From: Amaurobius ferox
Taxonomy: Eukaryota; Arthropoda; Arachnida; Araneae; Amaurobiidae
DNA: 64,000 nt
Assembly (NCBI GenBank): GCA_951213105.1
Contig: OX578137.1
Span: 60,648,736 to 60,712,735, forward strand
Reading direction: 5' to 3'
In this document: piece after piece, positions 13,346 through 24,058 of the stretch
Numbering within the stretch: position 1 is the first letter of the stretch
How the letters are laid out: the number at the start of each line of letters is the position of its first letter
Notes under the pieces: generated by a model
Seen by the model: only the letters and a program-made list of their open reading frames with translations
Databases searched by the model: none
Told to the model about the DNA's origin: nothing
Position numbers and translations under genes: made by a program

Positions 13346-13879
13346 GTACAAATATAGGTAACATATTTGATTGCCACCAATAACCTCATACTGAGCGATG
13401 ATGCGTCAGTTAAGACTAAAAAAAAAGTCAAGCTTGTTCTAGATGGGCAACTATAAAATACTGTTGCAAATTAGAAGTAGACTGCTTAAATTATAAGAGA
13501 TTAATAAGTAACTTATGGTCAGTAATGCTGTAAATGATATTTAAGTTTTGTCCAAATAAGTAATTATAAAATGTTGTTGTTAATTAAAAAAAGGGACCGC
13601 TAAGTTATAAGAGTAACGTAATACTGAAACCATATCAGTTATTTTTTAAGCTCTATAAGCAACTTATAGGATTAGTGATGCTGTAAATAAAATTTAAGTT
13701 TATTTAGTATATTACAGTTTCACTCATTAGAAGTTTCAATGGGGTAAGCTTATTTATAGGGAAATAAAATATCTGACCAGAAATTATAAATATGATATAA
13801 AATGTAACATGGATTCTTATGCACATTTGAAATTAACACAGTAACTGTTTAGTATATTTAACAAATTAAATATATTTAC
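13346..13879. other. Intron, nothing distinctive
   Basis: AT-rich intron just downstream (in transcription) of the acidic exon. Two related phrases (AAGCTCTATAAGCAACTTATAGG... and TTAATAAGTAACTTATGGTC...) hint at an old local duplication. Confidence 0.4.
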
Positions 13880-13969
13880 CATCTGGAGGAGTATCTGTTT
13901 CATAATCATTATAATAATGATAATCAGGAGTAATTTCAGCTGACGGATGGTCGGCTTCAGTTTGATGAT
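13880..13969 (-). CDS. Asp/Tyr/His-rich linker exon of the mucin/TIL gene
   Basis: A 90-bp minus-strand exon, acceptor TTGTTTCAG before 13969, donor GTAAATA after 13880, phase 1-1. It encodes about 30 residues, HQTEADHPSAEITPDYHYYN followed by DYETDTPPD, with no cysteine and a run of Asp, Tyr and His. It lies between the mucin-like repeat exons and the first TIL exon, so it would be a flexible acidic linker. Exon status rests on good splice signals, the conserved phase and open frame; there is no recognised domain. Confidence 0.65.
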
Positions 13970-13984
13970 CTGAAACAACACCAT

Positions 13985-14155
13985 CCTTATAAAAAAATCT
14001 GATATGGGCAGCAAGCACATGACATTCCTTATATAATGCAATGAATTTACTACTTTTATGATAAAATAAAAAGTTCAGCAATAAAAAGTCAGCCTGTTCG
14101 CTACCCTCGAAAATTCTGACCATGGCAAACTCGCTGGCGCCATAACTCCGTGGAG
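13985..14155. repeat. Joined fragments of two intronic repeat families
   Basis: 13990-14065 matches the start of the ~0.95 kb repeat (GATRTGGGCAGCA...TTCCTTATATAATGCAATGAA). 14090-14150 matches, in reverse, the 3' terminal region of the Helitron-like element (CAGCCTGTTCGCTACC...GCAAACTCGCTGGCGC). Both are truncated and adjacent, so one probably inserted into or replaced part of the other. Confidence 0.65.
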
Positions 14156-14569
14156 TTAACAAAGTTTGTTTTAGTTTAATGACATTAAAACTAATAATGA
14201 AATTTTAAGATGAAAAATAATGTTCTAGGGGGGGGGGCTTGAAAATTGATTTGTAAAGTGAATTTATTCTAATGTTTGTGAACTGTGAGATTCTGAGGAT
14301 TTCTGTACCTGTAACCCTAGGAAAGGGATCCCTTTGATGTGTATTCACAGCCGGGATCAGTTGCTCCTATGTTTTTTATAGAGGTACGCTCCTCTATTTT
14401 TGGTTTTACATAAACGAAATTGTATCCGTTTGTCTGAATTTTTAGTATTGCATCGCAAATGACATGAAAGTATTTTTGTGACTGATGATGTTGAATGTGA
14501 ATTTAGTATTTAAGAAATAACGATGCTGCTTTACCGATGCTGCTCAGCGAAAAAAGTTTTTTTTTTAAA
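14156..14569. other. Intron, nothing distinctive
   Basis: Contains a short poly-G run (14228-14237). No exon or element end recognised. Confidence 0.5.
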
Positions 14570-15805
14570 TATTGTCCCCATCACCACCCGATGCATAAAT
14601 GCACCGCGACAATCTCCATAACTTTCTTCTTATTTATTTTTTTATTTCTTCAGTGTTTAAGTTTTTCATTGTGGTCCCAACCACCACCCGATATAAACAA
14701 TACATCGCCACAATTCAATCCAGCATAATGAGCCAAAAATCTTATAAAAAGCAAACACTAATTTGGATTTTAATTGTCCCTAGGCCAAAAACCATGCAAA
14801 AAGCAAACACTTATTCGGTTTTTAATTGTCCCTAGGCCAAAAATCGTATAAAAAGCAATCACTGATGACATTTGCAATCTTCTTATTTATTTTTTTATTT
14901 CTTCAGTGTTTAAGTTTTTCATTGTGGTCCCAACCACCACCCGATATAAACAATACATCGCCACAATTCAATCCAGCATAATGAGCCAAAAATCTTATAA
15001 AAAGCAAACACTAATTAGGATTTTAATTGTCCCTAGGCCAAAAACCATACAAAAAGCAAACACTTATTCGGTTTTTAATTGTCCCTAGGCCAAAAATCGT
15101 ATAAAAAGCAATCACTGATGACATTTGCAAATGTAATTTAATACCCATGCGAATATCCTCACCAGGATATTCGCATGGGTATTAAGAGCATGGCCCAAAT
15201 ATATCAGCCAGATACCACCAAATACTAATTCGAATTTTAATTGTCCCTAGGCCAGAATCCGTATAAAAAGCAAACACTTATTCGGTTTTTAATTCTCCCT
15301 AGACCAAAAACTGTATAAGAAGCAAACACTTATTCGGTTTTTAATTGTCCCTAGGCTAAAAACCGCATAAAAAGCAATTACTGATGACATTTGCAAATGT
15401 AATAAATATAATAATTTCATATAAATATAATAATTTCACTGTGTATACTGTTACCACCACCCGATGTATGCAATACACCACCACAATTCAATCCACCATA
15501 ATTCAATTATGTAAATTTTATAATGACCATGTGCTAATCTCTTAATTCCATCATTTAAAATATAACGTAATTTTCTAATAAATATAATAATTTCATATAA
15601 ATATAATATTTTCACTCTGTATACTGTTACCACCACCCGATGTATATAATACATCACCACAATTCAATCTACCATAATTCAATCATTTAAATTTTATAAT
15701 GACCATATGCTAAGGTCTTAATTCCATCATTTAAAATATAACACAATTTTCCAACCCGATGCATAAATGCACCGCGACAATCTCCATAACTTTCTTTTTA
15801 TTTAT
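14570..15805. repeat. Helitron-interior-like repeats with a 243-bp tandem duplication
   Basis: 14638-14880 and 14881-15123 are near-identical direct copies with a period of 243 bp (TCTTATTTATTTTTTTATTT... to ...GATGACATTTGCAA). Partial third copies follow at ~15200-15395. Phrases such as CACCACCCGATGTATACAA, CACCACAATTCAATCCACCA, ATGACCATATGCTA...CTTAATTCCATCATTTAAAAT and ACAATCTCCATAACTTTCTT also occur inside the Helitron-like copies at 29-30.9 kb and 42-45 kb. This looks like a rearranged internal fragment of that family. No coding. Confidence 0.65.
15138..15185. repeat. 22-bp perfect hairpin
   Basis: TTAATACCCATGCGAATATC (15138 on) pairs without mismatch through AGGATATTCGCATGGGTATT and onward to 15185, around the 4-nt loop CACC. 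It lies inside the tandem-repeat block and has no associated frame. Confidence 0.9.
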
Positions 15806-16431
15806 TTTTTCGTCACTTAGTCGCCATTTTCATTGATATAGCTTCATTTTTATCCATTTGGCAAGATTTTCGTTAATTTGGCAACATTTAAAAAAGTCTC
15901 TAAGCTCGCGACATTCCGCCAAATTCGTCGCCAAGCGTTATGGACGGAGAAATAAGTTATTCTTATAGCAGATAAATGACTATTGACGTTCAAATACAAA
16001 AGTATTACTCAAAGTATCTTTTCTCGTGAATGGAACGAGTTAGATCCACGAGAATGATGGCACCCAATTTATCGCATGATATTACATATGAAAAGTGAAC
16101 ATGTTTCTCAACAGTTAATATATTTTTTTTAATTTGTGGGATTTTTTTTATAAATTTATTTAAAAAATGTGCAATATCTCAACGGTTCATGTTAGAGTTC
16201 TCAAGTTTATGTAAATCGTTTTCTAAGGAAAAATTACATAATAAATGTCTATTTGCGTAACTTTATTAAAGGTATTCATTTTTTGATGATTTTTTCAAAT
16301 TTTCACTCGAAAATTTAGGGAGGTTCTGGACCTTTGAGTGTGTTTAAAAACAGTAGGCTTCCAGTATTCATGGATTGTAATTTTTGTACCAAATTTCATT
16401 CGACTCGCTCCATTCGTTCCTGAGATATCGT

Positions 16432-16473
<42 letters not shown>

Positions 16474-16604
16474 CATCTCAGAAATGTTCGATTCGTGATC
16501 AGGAATGCTTAAAACGTGCTTTCCTGTCGAAAACTCGAATTCGATTTTTCGACCCCGTCACAATACTTTCCTTATACATTATACTTTGTATATAAGGAAA
16601 GTAA
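15806..16604 (+). repeat. ~0.95 kb repeat, copy 1 (5'-truncated)
   Basis: Shares its order with the copies at 24.7 kb and 41.1 kb: CGTCA...TTAGTCGCCATTTTCATTGAT, TTTGGCAAGATTTTCGTTAA, GCGTTATGGACGGAGAAATA, GTTAGATCCACGAGAATGAT, a (CA)n tract (16437-16471), TTCGATTCGTGATCAGGAAT, and the end CAATACTTTCCTTATACATT...TATAAGGAAAGT. The last part is an inverted terminal motif that matches the CTTTCCTTATATAATG start of full copies. No protein coding. Confidence 0.75.
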
Positions 16605-16679
16605 TAATTATCAAGACTATGATTTGATAATCTATATTGCAAAATGTATAATTTTTTTAGTTATTAACACATCTTTTTA

Positions 16680-17961
16680 AAGACTCTTCACTCAATAAAT
16701 CTCCGGTCTGACACATATATGGCAACACTGTTACAGACCCATATGATTTCTGGATAGTACCAATCTTCAAAGGACACGTGTCAAAATTTCATGACATTCT
16801 GACAATTAGTTTATAGGTTACAGTGGTTTTAGTGACCCCAGTTTTGTAATTTTCAAAACAATGGATAAAAAAGAATTTTGTGTGTTGATTAAACATTGTT
16901 TTTGGTGGGGAAAAATACTGTTGAAGCCAAACAGTGGCTTGATAAGCGTTATGGAGACTCTGCATCAGGGAAATCAACTATTATTGACTGGTATGCTGAA
17001 TTTAAACGCTTTCGTACAAACACCGCTAATGTTGAACTCTCTGGTCGCCCAAAATCGGCCGTTGTTCCGGAAAACATAAAAAAGTCCACAAAATAGTTTG
17101 GAAAGACCGTAAAGTGAAGTTGCGTGAGATAGCCGAGACCTTAAAGATATCAGAAGGTAGTGTGTTTACAATTTTACACGAAAATTTAGGCATGCGTAAG
17201 TTGCTTTCGAAGTGGGTGCCGCGTTTGCTCACACCGCACCAAAAACAACAACGCGTCGACGATTCAGAGCGCGGTTTGGAGCTGTTCAAGCGAGATAAGA
17301 GGGATTTCTTGCATCGGTATGTGACAATGAATAAAACATGGATCCACTACTATACACCTGAATCAAAAAGATCATCAGCTGAGTGGACAGCAGCCGGTGA
17401 AAGTCGTCCAAAGCGACCCAAAACCCAAAAGTCAGCTGGCAAGGTTATGGCATCCGCATTTTGGGATGCGTATGGTATTTTGTTCATCGACTGTCTTGAG
17501 AAAGGTAAAACTATCAATAGCGAATATTACATGGCATTATTGGATCGATTGAGTGTAAAAATAAAAAAAAAACGGCCTCACATGCAAAAGAAAAAAGTGC
17601 TGTTCCACCAAGGCAATGCCTCGTGTCACAAGTCGATGAAAACGATGGTTAAATTATATGAATTACGCTTCGAATTGCTTCCTCATCCACCGTACTCTCC
17701 AGATCTAGCCCCCAACGACTACTGGCTTTTAGTAGACATCAAAAAGATGCTCCAGGGAAAGAAATTTGGCTCAAATGAAGAAGTGATTGCCGAAACTGAG
17801 GCCTATTTTGAGAGCAAAGACAAATCGTTCTACAAAAAAGTTAGAGGAGCGTTAGAATGAATGTATTACTCTTGAAGGAGAGTATGTTGATGAACAAAGC
17901 CGAATTTCTAAAAAAAAATTGTTTTTCTTAGTTAGACCGGAGACTTATTGAGTGGGCCTTG
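16680..17961 (+). mobile_element. irritans-type mariner relic
   Basis: Inverted ends share CACTCAATAARTCTCCGGTC (16689 on at the left; complement ending at 17954 at the right), with TA dinucleotides just outside (about 16678 and 17962). The length of ~1.28 kb is that of a complete mariner. It contains one transposase pseudogene. Confidence 0.88.
16861..17935 (+). pseudogene. mariner transposase, broken
   Basis: The sequence tracks an irritans-subfamily mariner transposase from MDKKEFCVLIKHCF through 'AKQWLDKRYGDSASGKSTII', 'VPRLLTPHQKQQRVDDSERG' and 'PYSPDLAPNDYWL'. Single-base losses shift the frame at about 16900 (T run) and 17083 (A run), and another shift follows at about 17840, before the normal C-terminus. 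The first catalytic Asp (family 'TMDETWIH') is Asn here (TMNKTWIH) and the second ('FHQDNAPCH') is Gly (FHQGNASCH); the third Asp (APNDYW) is kept. Two of the three catalytic residues are gone, so it is dead at the protein level as well as by frameshift. Confidence 0.92.
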
Positions 17962-19525
17962 TATATTTGTTTAGTAATAATTTATTTAAAATAATTTCAA
18001 ACGTATAACTTCTTTGGAGAGAAAGGGAGAGATCATACGCATGGGAAGAGATTAAGAGGTATCTCTTTTTTAACGTTAGTAAATATTGATAAAATTCTAA
18101 AGAAAGAGTACAATTAATAATAATCTATTAATTATTTGTTTCTTTGGTTGTTTTTCTATTTAAAAATGAATAATTCAATAGTTTTTAAACCATGTGAGTT
18201 TCCATAAAGATATTTCATATTATTTTTTATGAAACTTATTTTAAGAAGTTCAAATGCAATATTGGAAATGCATTCCGTAAAATTGTTTCCGAATACAATT
18301 TTAAAGAACTTTTTTAAACATTTTAAATCCATGTTATGAACAGTTTAAATATGTTTCAGCTTTTAAAGTATTTGGACTTGATGCTAATGAAATATGCCAA
18401 AAAGTAGAATAAAAACTGACCCCTTCACGACAGTTTACTTTTACATCCAACTGTTTGCAATTGTGACGATTAAAACTATTTAGCATATAATATGTTGGAT
18501 AATCATTATCTATATAAAATTGGATGTGATGGTGTCAAAGTCAACGAAATTCATAACCATATCCACAGGTTCTACAAAAACAAATCAGAAGATAGCATAT
18601 ATACTCACTGGAAAGTAACAGAAAAAGCAGAACCTGCCATTTTTAAAATTCCATGAGTCAGAAGACGTTTTGTTACTTTTAATGAACAATTAGAAGATTA
18701 ATAAGTTGCTTCAATGAACAATAAGAAGATTAATAAGCGAAATTGTTTCAAGCAAACGATGGTTCAGTAGTTATATCTGAGGTGCTCATGGTTTTGTGTT
18801 CGATCCTGGGTGATGATGGAATTGAGTGTTTGCCCTGAATCTGCATCAAGTAACTAATTCGTATGAAGGAAAATGTTGAAGAATTTCTTGTAAACATTGG
18901 TGTCTATTAAAATTTTGATGATTTAATTAACACTAACACTAGAGAAAATGTAAAAAAATATTTCACAGATAGTGGGCGATTTATACTCACAATCATGTAT
19001 GATTGACTGTGTAACTGATACACATTATTTGTTCTATCTTCAGGTGTAATAAATAGCACATTGAACAAGAGCATAAATAGCATTTTTTAAGTAACAGAAA
19101 AAAACAATAAAACGCTTCAATATGAATTTATTATTTTTATTATTTTAAGCTTTATTCAGAAACAAATTCCACAGCAAACAGATCATTTTTAAACAGATCA
19201 TAGAGTAATTTTTCTGCTGACCACATACATTTACTATTTTAATTTCGAAAGCATTATACTTTTAGATATATATTTTTACGTCATTTTAATATTTTTAGTT
19301 TTACATAGATATAAAACTTATACGAAGTATTGCTTTTACACTAAACTTAACACGATTAGTCATTTTACTCGTTCGAAGAACAGAAGAAATAGTTTGTTTT
19401 AGTTTGTTTAGTTAGTCTCGTAGTTTGTTTTAAATAAGATATAAAACTATGAATTTAAATTCACATATACTACAGTCTGATATAAAAATGAAACAATTTG
19501 AAATAAGAGTGTCCTTCCAGAAAAA
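17962..19525. other. Intron, nothing distinctive
   Basis: AT-rich intron between the acidic exon and the ~100-bp exon array. No exon with paired splice sites and no element ends recognised. Confidence 0.5.
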
Positions 19526-19529
19526 TTTC

Positions 19530-19605
19530 CTATCAGAATTTGTTGTTTTACTGGTTTCTGCCGCATCGCTAGTACTAGACACTTTTGTCTAATTTCTGTA
19601 GTGTA
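19530..19605 (-). pseudogene. Decayed remnant of a ~100-bp repeat exon
   Basis: Reverse complement shows the family order in degraded form (AGAATTTGTTG..., CTGGTTTCTGCCGC, TAGTACTAGACACTTTTGTC on the plus strand). The donor position reads GATAGG instead of GTAAG and the reading frame is lost. Flanking intron text still matches that of the intact copies. Confidence 0.6.
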
Positions 19606-19770
19606 GAATAAATACTTTATTTACATAATGAAAAATAGACTTGAATATCTTCTTCAAAGCAAATATTTACTACTATTATAACTTTCATGTCAACTTCTCC
19701 TATGCACTGAAATCTGAAATAAAAATGCACCAATTTTAAAGACAGGAGAGTGTCCGGAAATATTTCTTAC

Positions 19771-19872
19771 CAGTGTTTGGCGAGTCATTGGCTTCTGACA
19801 CATTTTCACAACTGGATTCATCAGTCAAATTTTTTGGAGGACTAGTTGTAAAGGATTCACACGTAGTGGTGT
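19771..19872 (-). CDS. ~100-bp repeat exon (copy nearest the 3' side)
   Basis: A 102-bp minus-strand exon, acceptor TCCTTACAG, donor GTAAG, phase 1-1. It encodes TTTCESFTTSPPKNLTDESS then CENVSEANDSPNT. The shared pattern of this class is T-T-T-C-E at the start, a K-N-L-T sequon in the middle, an acidic S/T stretch, and a closing N-(S/T)-G across the splice. Thr/Ser-rich with one or two Cys: a mucin-like segment likely O- and N-glycosylated outside the cell. It is the last intact copy before the acidic linker exon. One extra Cys (SSCEN) replaces the usual SSSEN. Confidence 0.78.
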
Positions 19873-20038
19873 CTGTAAGGAAAATAAACACTTTATTTGC
19901 ATAATGAAAATTAAACTGAAAGTCATCTCTGAAATAAACCTTTACTACCACAAATTTTATATCCACTTCTTCTTGTATACACTATAATAAAAAAAATAAA
20001 ACCAGAAGAATGTTACTTCGGAAATATTTCTTACCAGA

Positions 20039-20371
20039 AATCGTTACGATGTTAATGAAAAATAGACTCGAAAGTCTTCTTCAAAGAAAATTTATTACTA
20101 TCACAATTTGTATATCCAATTTTCATATACTACTCTGAAATCTGATATAATAAAAATGCAACAATTTTTAAGACGTTAAGATGTGCTTCCAACGATATTA
20201 CGAAATCGTTACGATGTTAATGAAAAATAAACTCGAAAGTCTTCTTCAAAGCAAATTTATTACTATCACAATTTGTATATTCAATTTTCATATACTACAC
20301 TGAAATCTGATATACAAAAAAATGTAACAATTTTTAAGACGTTAAGATGCGCTTCCAACGATATTTCCTAT
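20039..20371. repeat. Two ~165-bp tandem units carrying exon stubs
   Basis: The phrase TCGTTACGATGTTAATGAAAAATA and its downstream ~140 bp occur at 20041 and again at 20206. Each unit starts with what looks like the last bases of a repeat exon (CTTACCAGAAATCGTTACGATG) joined directly to intron text, so the rest of the exon has been deleted. The duplication appears to have copied an already truncated exon-intron unit. Confidence 0.65.
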
Positions 20372-20475
20372 CAGAATTTGTTGCGTGATTGACTTCTGAC
20401 GACACATCTTGAGTACTGGATTTATTGGTTAAATTTTTTGACAAAATGGTTGAAAGTGTCCATTTGTTGTGGTAT
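20372..20475 (-). pseudogene. ~100-bp repeat exon, both splice sites lost
   Basis: The coding pattern is readable (Lys-Asn-Leu-Thr, S-S-T-Q-D-V) but the acceptor AG is ATACC, the donor GT is GA, and the length (104 bp) is out of frame with the 96/99/102/105-bp intact copies. Clearly a dead copy. Confidence 0.75.
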
Positions 20476-20620
20476 AAAATAAATATTTTATGTACATAAT
20501 CTTACATAATAAAGGAAGATGTCTTTGTGCCTGCCTATGTTTGTACAATCTTCATTGGACAATCATGTAATTAAACATCTCTAAAATTCACAAGTTTATT
20601 TAACCTCCTCATATTTTTGA
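20476..20620. other. Intron between a dead exon and a foldback copy
   Basis: Contains TAATTAAACATCTCTAAAAT...CAAGTTTATTTAACC, which reappears nearly unchanged at 46090-46128, so it belongs to an unnamed dispersed repeat. Confidence 0.45.
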
Positions 20621-20739
20621 CGGACGCCAGTGTCTGAAAAGGGGGATAAAACTGTTTGGGATAGGGTATGTCAGATACCTGTCTTTTTGGAAGGTTCTTC
20701 GTTTGGGATGGACGCTGTCTCACCCGTAAGCAAAAGGTT
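20621..20739 (+). repeat. Foldback element, single arm
   Basis: Only the right arm of the foldback family: GGACGCCAGTGTCTG, ACTGTTTGGGATAGGGTATG, CTGTCTTTTTGGAAGGTTCT, GGACGCTGTCTCACCCGTAA, GCAAAAGGTT. There is no left arm and hence no palindrome. Confidence 0.75.
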
Positions 20740-21897
20740 GATAAAAGATGCCTGTTGGTGTGTACAATCTGTAATGCGAAATCTAAGGTTCGTACGGACA
20801 CGAAAATTGATACACAGTTATACTCCAGGACCCGAATAGATGAACAGCGGCGTTATTATTGAATTTCGAATTAGTTTCTTAGTTATTTTATGTTTCAGCC
20901 CTACTTACAACGAATTTGGGCTATATTCACACAAATCGATTCCTTAGCAACCTAAAATATCGTAGAGATTTTATATTGACTCCATCGGAAAGATAAAAAA
21001 TTCTCCTTCAGACGGAATTAAAAACGGAATTCATACGATTAATAGACGAACTTTTGTGAATTAAAATATATATATATATTTTTTGTGCGTTTTAAACCTC
21101 CTCTATGTTTATATTACGATATAAAAAAATTTGACGTGCAATCCAACGTTTATGATTTAACAGCAGCTCCTTTAAATATAACAGACTGCCTTAGAGTAAA
21201 AAATATTTTCTTTAACCCATCCGTCGTAATTATAATTTTTTTAAGCGAGCAAACTCTTGAAATTTTTAAATCATTTTCTTTCTGAGTGGAACCTTTTGGA
21301 GTTTTTTCTACCTACTTAAGCCGCGCCCATACGACAGCAGAATCATGTTGTCCAGTCGCTCATGTGCATAATGGTTGTGTAGGTCCTGGTGTGTGATCGA
21401 GATCTGGAGTATGGTGTTATCTGTATTTGTATTATTTAAGTAGCAGCCACTTATTTACTGGAAACACAGAATTGCGTTGTTTTCAGAAGATAAGGCCAAT
21501 ATATAAATTGGTCTAATTGGGCTGAGATTGTTGATATTAGATTTAAATTATGTCTGTTAATGTGGAACGCAGAGTCTCTGCAAGTGACGAATTTTAGTTT
21601 TGTGTTTGCGAAGGGGGGAAGTGTATCACGCCCGATGTGCTGATGTACACGAATTACATGCAATTTTCACTGTTATTTATACGAATAAAATTTATTTATT
21701 TTGTTATTTTATATAGCTAACCTGTTTTAACTCCCGGACAAAGGCAGGTACAAATATTAGTGCGAAATTAGCTTGAATGTCTTCTTTAAACTACATCTTT
21801 ATTAATAACTTTAATATCCATTTCTCGCATACGCTGAAATCTGGCATTAAAATGCAATAATTTTTAAGATAAGTGATTGTACAGAAATATTTCGTAC
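20740..21897. other. Intron, nothing distinctive
   Basis: No exon-family copy for about 1.1 kb, which breaks the otherwise regular spacing of the array. No element ends recognised. Confidence 0.5.
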
Positions 21898-21993
21898 CAG
21901 GTGTGTTATTGGCTTCTGATACATTTTCACTACTGGATTCATCAGTCAAATTTTTTGATCCACTAGTTGTAAGGGGTTCACATGTTGTGGTGT
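21898..21993 (-). CDS. ~100-bp repeat exon, 96-bp copy
   Basis: Minus-strand exon of 96 bp, acceptor TCCAG, donor GTACG, phase 1-1. It encodes TTTCEPLTTSGSKNLTDESS then SENVSEANNTP. It keeps the NLT sequon and the single Cys after T-T-T. It is two codons shorter than the 102-bp copies at its C-terminal side, with the frame preserved. Confidence 0.75.
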
Positions 21994-22150
21994 CTGGAGA
22001 GAGAATAGACACATTTATTTACATAATGAAAAATAAACTTGAAATTCACCTTCAATGTATGCCTTTAATATCACAAGTATTATATTCACTTCCTGTATAC
22101 ACTACAATCTAAAAAAACAGGACAATTTTAAAGTCAGAAATATTTCTTAC

Positions 22151-22252
22151 CAGAATTCGTTGCGATATTGGCTTCTGTCACATTTTCACTACTGGATTGA
22201 TCAGCCAAATTTTGTGACGTGCTGGCTGAAAGGGGTTCACATGCTGTGGTGT
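22151..22252 (-). CDS. ~100-bp repeat exon, sequon lost
   Basis: A 102-bp copy, acceptor TCCAG, donor GTAAG, phase 1-1, encoding TTACEPLSASTSQNLADQSS then SENVTEANIATNS. Splicing and frame are intact, but N-L-T has become N-L-A, removing the N-glycosylation site; another candidate site (NVT) lies downstream. Confidence 0.72.
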
Positions 22253-22447
22253 CTGGAAAAAGATTAAACACTTTAATTTATATAAGGAAAAATAAAACTC
22301 GAAAGGCTTCTTTAAAGTAAAGTATTCAAGTAAGTTTATTACAATCACAATTTGTATATTAACTTTACGCATATTTCCCTAAAATCTGATATAAAAAATA
22401 CAACAATTCTGAAGACACAGAGACGTGCTTCTAAAGATATTTCTTAC

Positions 22448-22472
22448 CAGAGTTTGTGACTTTCGACACATA
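22448..22472 (-). pseudogene. Exon stub truncated at a foldback insertion
   Basis: Only the last ~25 bp of a repeat exon and its donor (CTTACCAGAGTTTGTGACTT on the plus strand) remain. The sequence then switches to the foldback element. No other part of the exon is found on the far side, so the insertion was accompanied by a deletion, or the element later caused one. Confidence 0.7.
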
Positions 22473-22473
22473 T

Positions 22474-22700
22474 TTAACCTTTTGCTTACGGGTGGGACAG
22501 CGTCCATCTCAAACGAAGAACCTCTCAAAAAGACAGGTATTTGACACACCCTATCCCAAACAGATAGATCTCCCTTTTCAGACATTGGCGTCCATGGACG
22601 CCAATGTCTGCAAAGGGAGATCAAACTGTTTGGGATAGGGTATGTCAAATACCTGTCTTTTTGAGAGGTTCTTCGTTTGGGATGGACGCTGTCCATCTTA
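22474..22700. mobile_element. Foldback element, 200-bp palindrome
   Basis: Positions 22495-22694 form an inverted repeat with arms of 100 bp, axis at 22594/22595 (GGCGTCCA|TGGACGCC), only scattered mismatches and no length difference. The left side carries the extra family terminus AACCTTTTGCTTACGGGTG. No reading frame relevant to movement. The longest perfect segments include CAAACGAAGAACCTCTCAAA and its complement. Confidence 0.85.
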
Positions 22701-22967
22701 AGTGTTTTCGAAAGAAAAATGTTCAAAATATTGAAATTATTTTTATATATTAATAAGTTGAACCATATTTCTGACAAAAAAAATATTTACATTGTTATCT
22801 ATTAGATTTGGGGTGGGGGTGGGGGTATATAAGCGTCCAACGTGTTTACATTTCTCGTAAAGCTTTTTTTTTATTTCTCCAGAAAACACCTCAAACATAG
22901 ATGTTATTCACCTCAAAATGCAACACTTTGAAAAACTAAAAAGCATTCTTTCGGACATGTTTCCTAC

Positions 22968-23066
22968 CAGAATTTGCTATTTTACTGGCTTCTGTCACAT
23001 CTTCACTACTGGATTCATCAGTTAAATTTTTTGACGAAATGGTTGCAGTTTCACATGTTGTGGTGT
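22968..23066 (-). CDS. ~100-bp repeat exon, 99-bp copy
   Basis: A 99-bp minus-strand copy, acceptor TCCAG, donor GTAGG, phase 1-1, encoding TTTCETATISSKNLTDESSS then EDVTEASKIANS. NLT sequon kept. About 300 bp from its neighbour once the inserted foldback element is subtracted, which fits the array spacing. Confidence 0.75.
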
Positions 23067-23245
23067 CTGGAAAGAGAAGAAAAATTTTTCTTACATAACG
23101 AAAAGTAAGCTTGAAAGTATTTTTGAAAGTAAATCTGTAGTATAACACCTTTGATATCCACTTTCCGCATACAGTAAAATTTGATATAAAAATGCAATAA
23201 TTTTAAAGACAGAAGAGTGACAGCCCTTCCAAAAATATTTCCTAC

Positions 23246-23331
23246 CAGAATTTGTATCTGTCACATTGTTACTTCTGGATTGATTGGTCAACTTGTTTGA
23301 CAAGCGAGTTGTACGAGGTTCACATATTAGT
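23246..23331 (-). pseudogene. ~100-bp repeat exon, frame lost
   Basis: Splice signals are present (TCTAG acceptor, GTAGG donor), but the exon is 86 bp, not a multiple of three. Near its start, four bases are missing relative to ACACCACAACATGTGAA, which brings a TAA into the expected phase-1 frame. The sequon is altered as well (NKLT). Inclusion would truncate the protein. Confidence 0.75.
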
Positions 23332-23501
23332 CTAGAAAGATAATAAATTATTTATTTACATAATTGAAAGTAAACTTGAAAGACTTAGAAGTAGGTTTAT
23401 TGCTGTCACAATTCTTATTTGCAAATTTAATATAGACTAAAATCTGATATAAAAATGCAGCAATTTTAAAGACATAAGGGTGTGCTTTGAAAGTTATTTC
23501 T

Positions 23502-23610
23502 TTCCACAATGTGTTGCGCTAATGACATCTGTAAAATATTCACTACTGCATTCATCAGTTAAATTTTTTGAATGAAATGATGGTTTCAAGAGTTTCAAAT
23601 CTTGTGGTGT
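23502..23610 (-). pseudogene. ~100-bp repeat exon, splice signals lost
   Basis: The family pattern is readable (ACACCACAAGATTTGAAACT..., AAAAAATTTAACTGATGAAT) but the acceptor is CTGG and the donor GAAAG. Dead copy at the regular array position. Confidence 0.7.
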
Positions 23611-23766
23611 CCAGAAATAAAATAAACACTTTAGTTATGTAATGAAAAGTAAACTTGAACTTAGTTGCCGAATTAAATCTGTACTATTCCAATTTGTATA
23701 TTCACTTCTAGTATACACTGCAATATGTCGAAGAAAAAATGTAATCCTTCCAGAAATATTTCCTGC

Positions 23767-23868
23767 CAGAATTTTTTACGTTATTAGATTTTATCACATT
23801 TTCACTACTGGATTCATCAGCCAAATGTTTCGACAAAATGGTTGTAAAGGGTTCACATGTTGCGGTGT
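23767..23868 (-). pseudogene. ~100-bp repeat exon, acceptor AG lost
   Basis: The 102-bp frame is open, but the acceptor reads TCTAC where intact copies have TCCAG or TCTAG, and the donor is GC rather than GT. The sequon is lost too (KHLA). A GC donor alone can work; with the missing AG, normal use is unlikely. Confidence 0.65.
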
Positions 23869-24058
23869 GTAGAAAAAGAAGAAACTTTAGTTTTACATAC
23901 TGCAAGGCAAATTAGACAGTTTTTCAATCTGAAAGTTTTGAACGTTTTTTAAAAAAAATTAGTCTTTACAAAACTGACTTTTGTATACACTTATCGTATG
24001 GAAAATACAGTGCTACAATTTGAAAGACAGGGGTGTAACTTCGAGAAATATTTATTAC

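Noticed and set aside
13866..14162. Longer minus-strand frame upstream of the acidic exon
   Set aside because: The extension beyond 13969 runs into fragments of two dispersed repeats; the clear acceptor TTGTTTCAG limits the exon.
14537..15088. Repeated 60-78 codon frames (KFFIVVPTTTRY...)
   Set aside because: The peptide repetition is caused by the 243-bp DNA duplication; the frame does not continue in the third copy.
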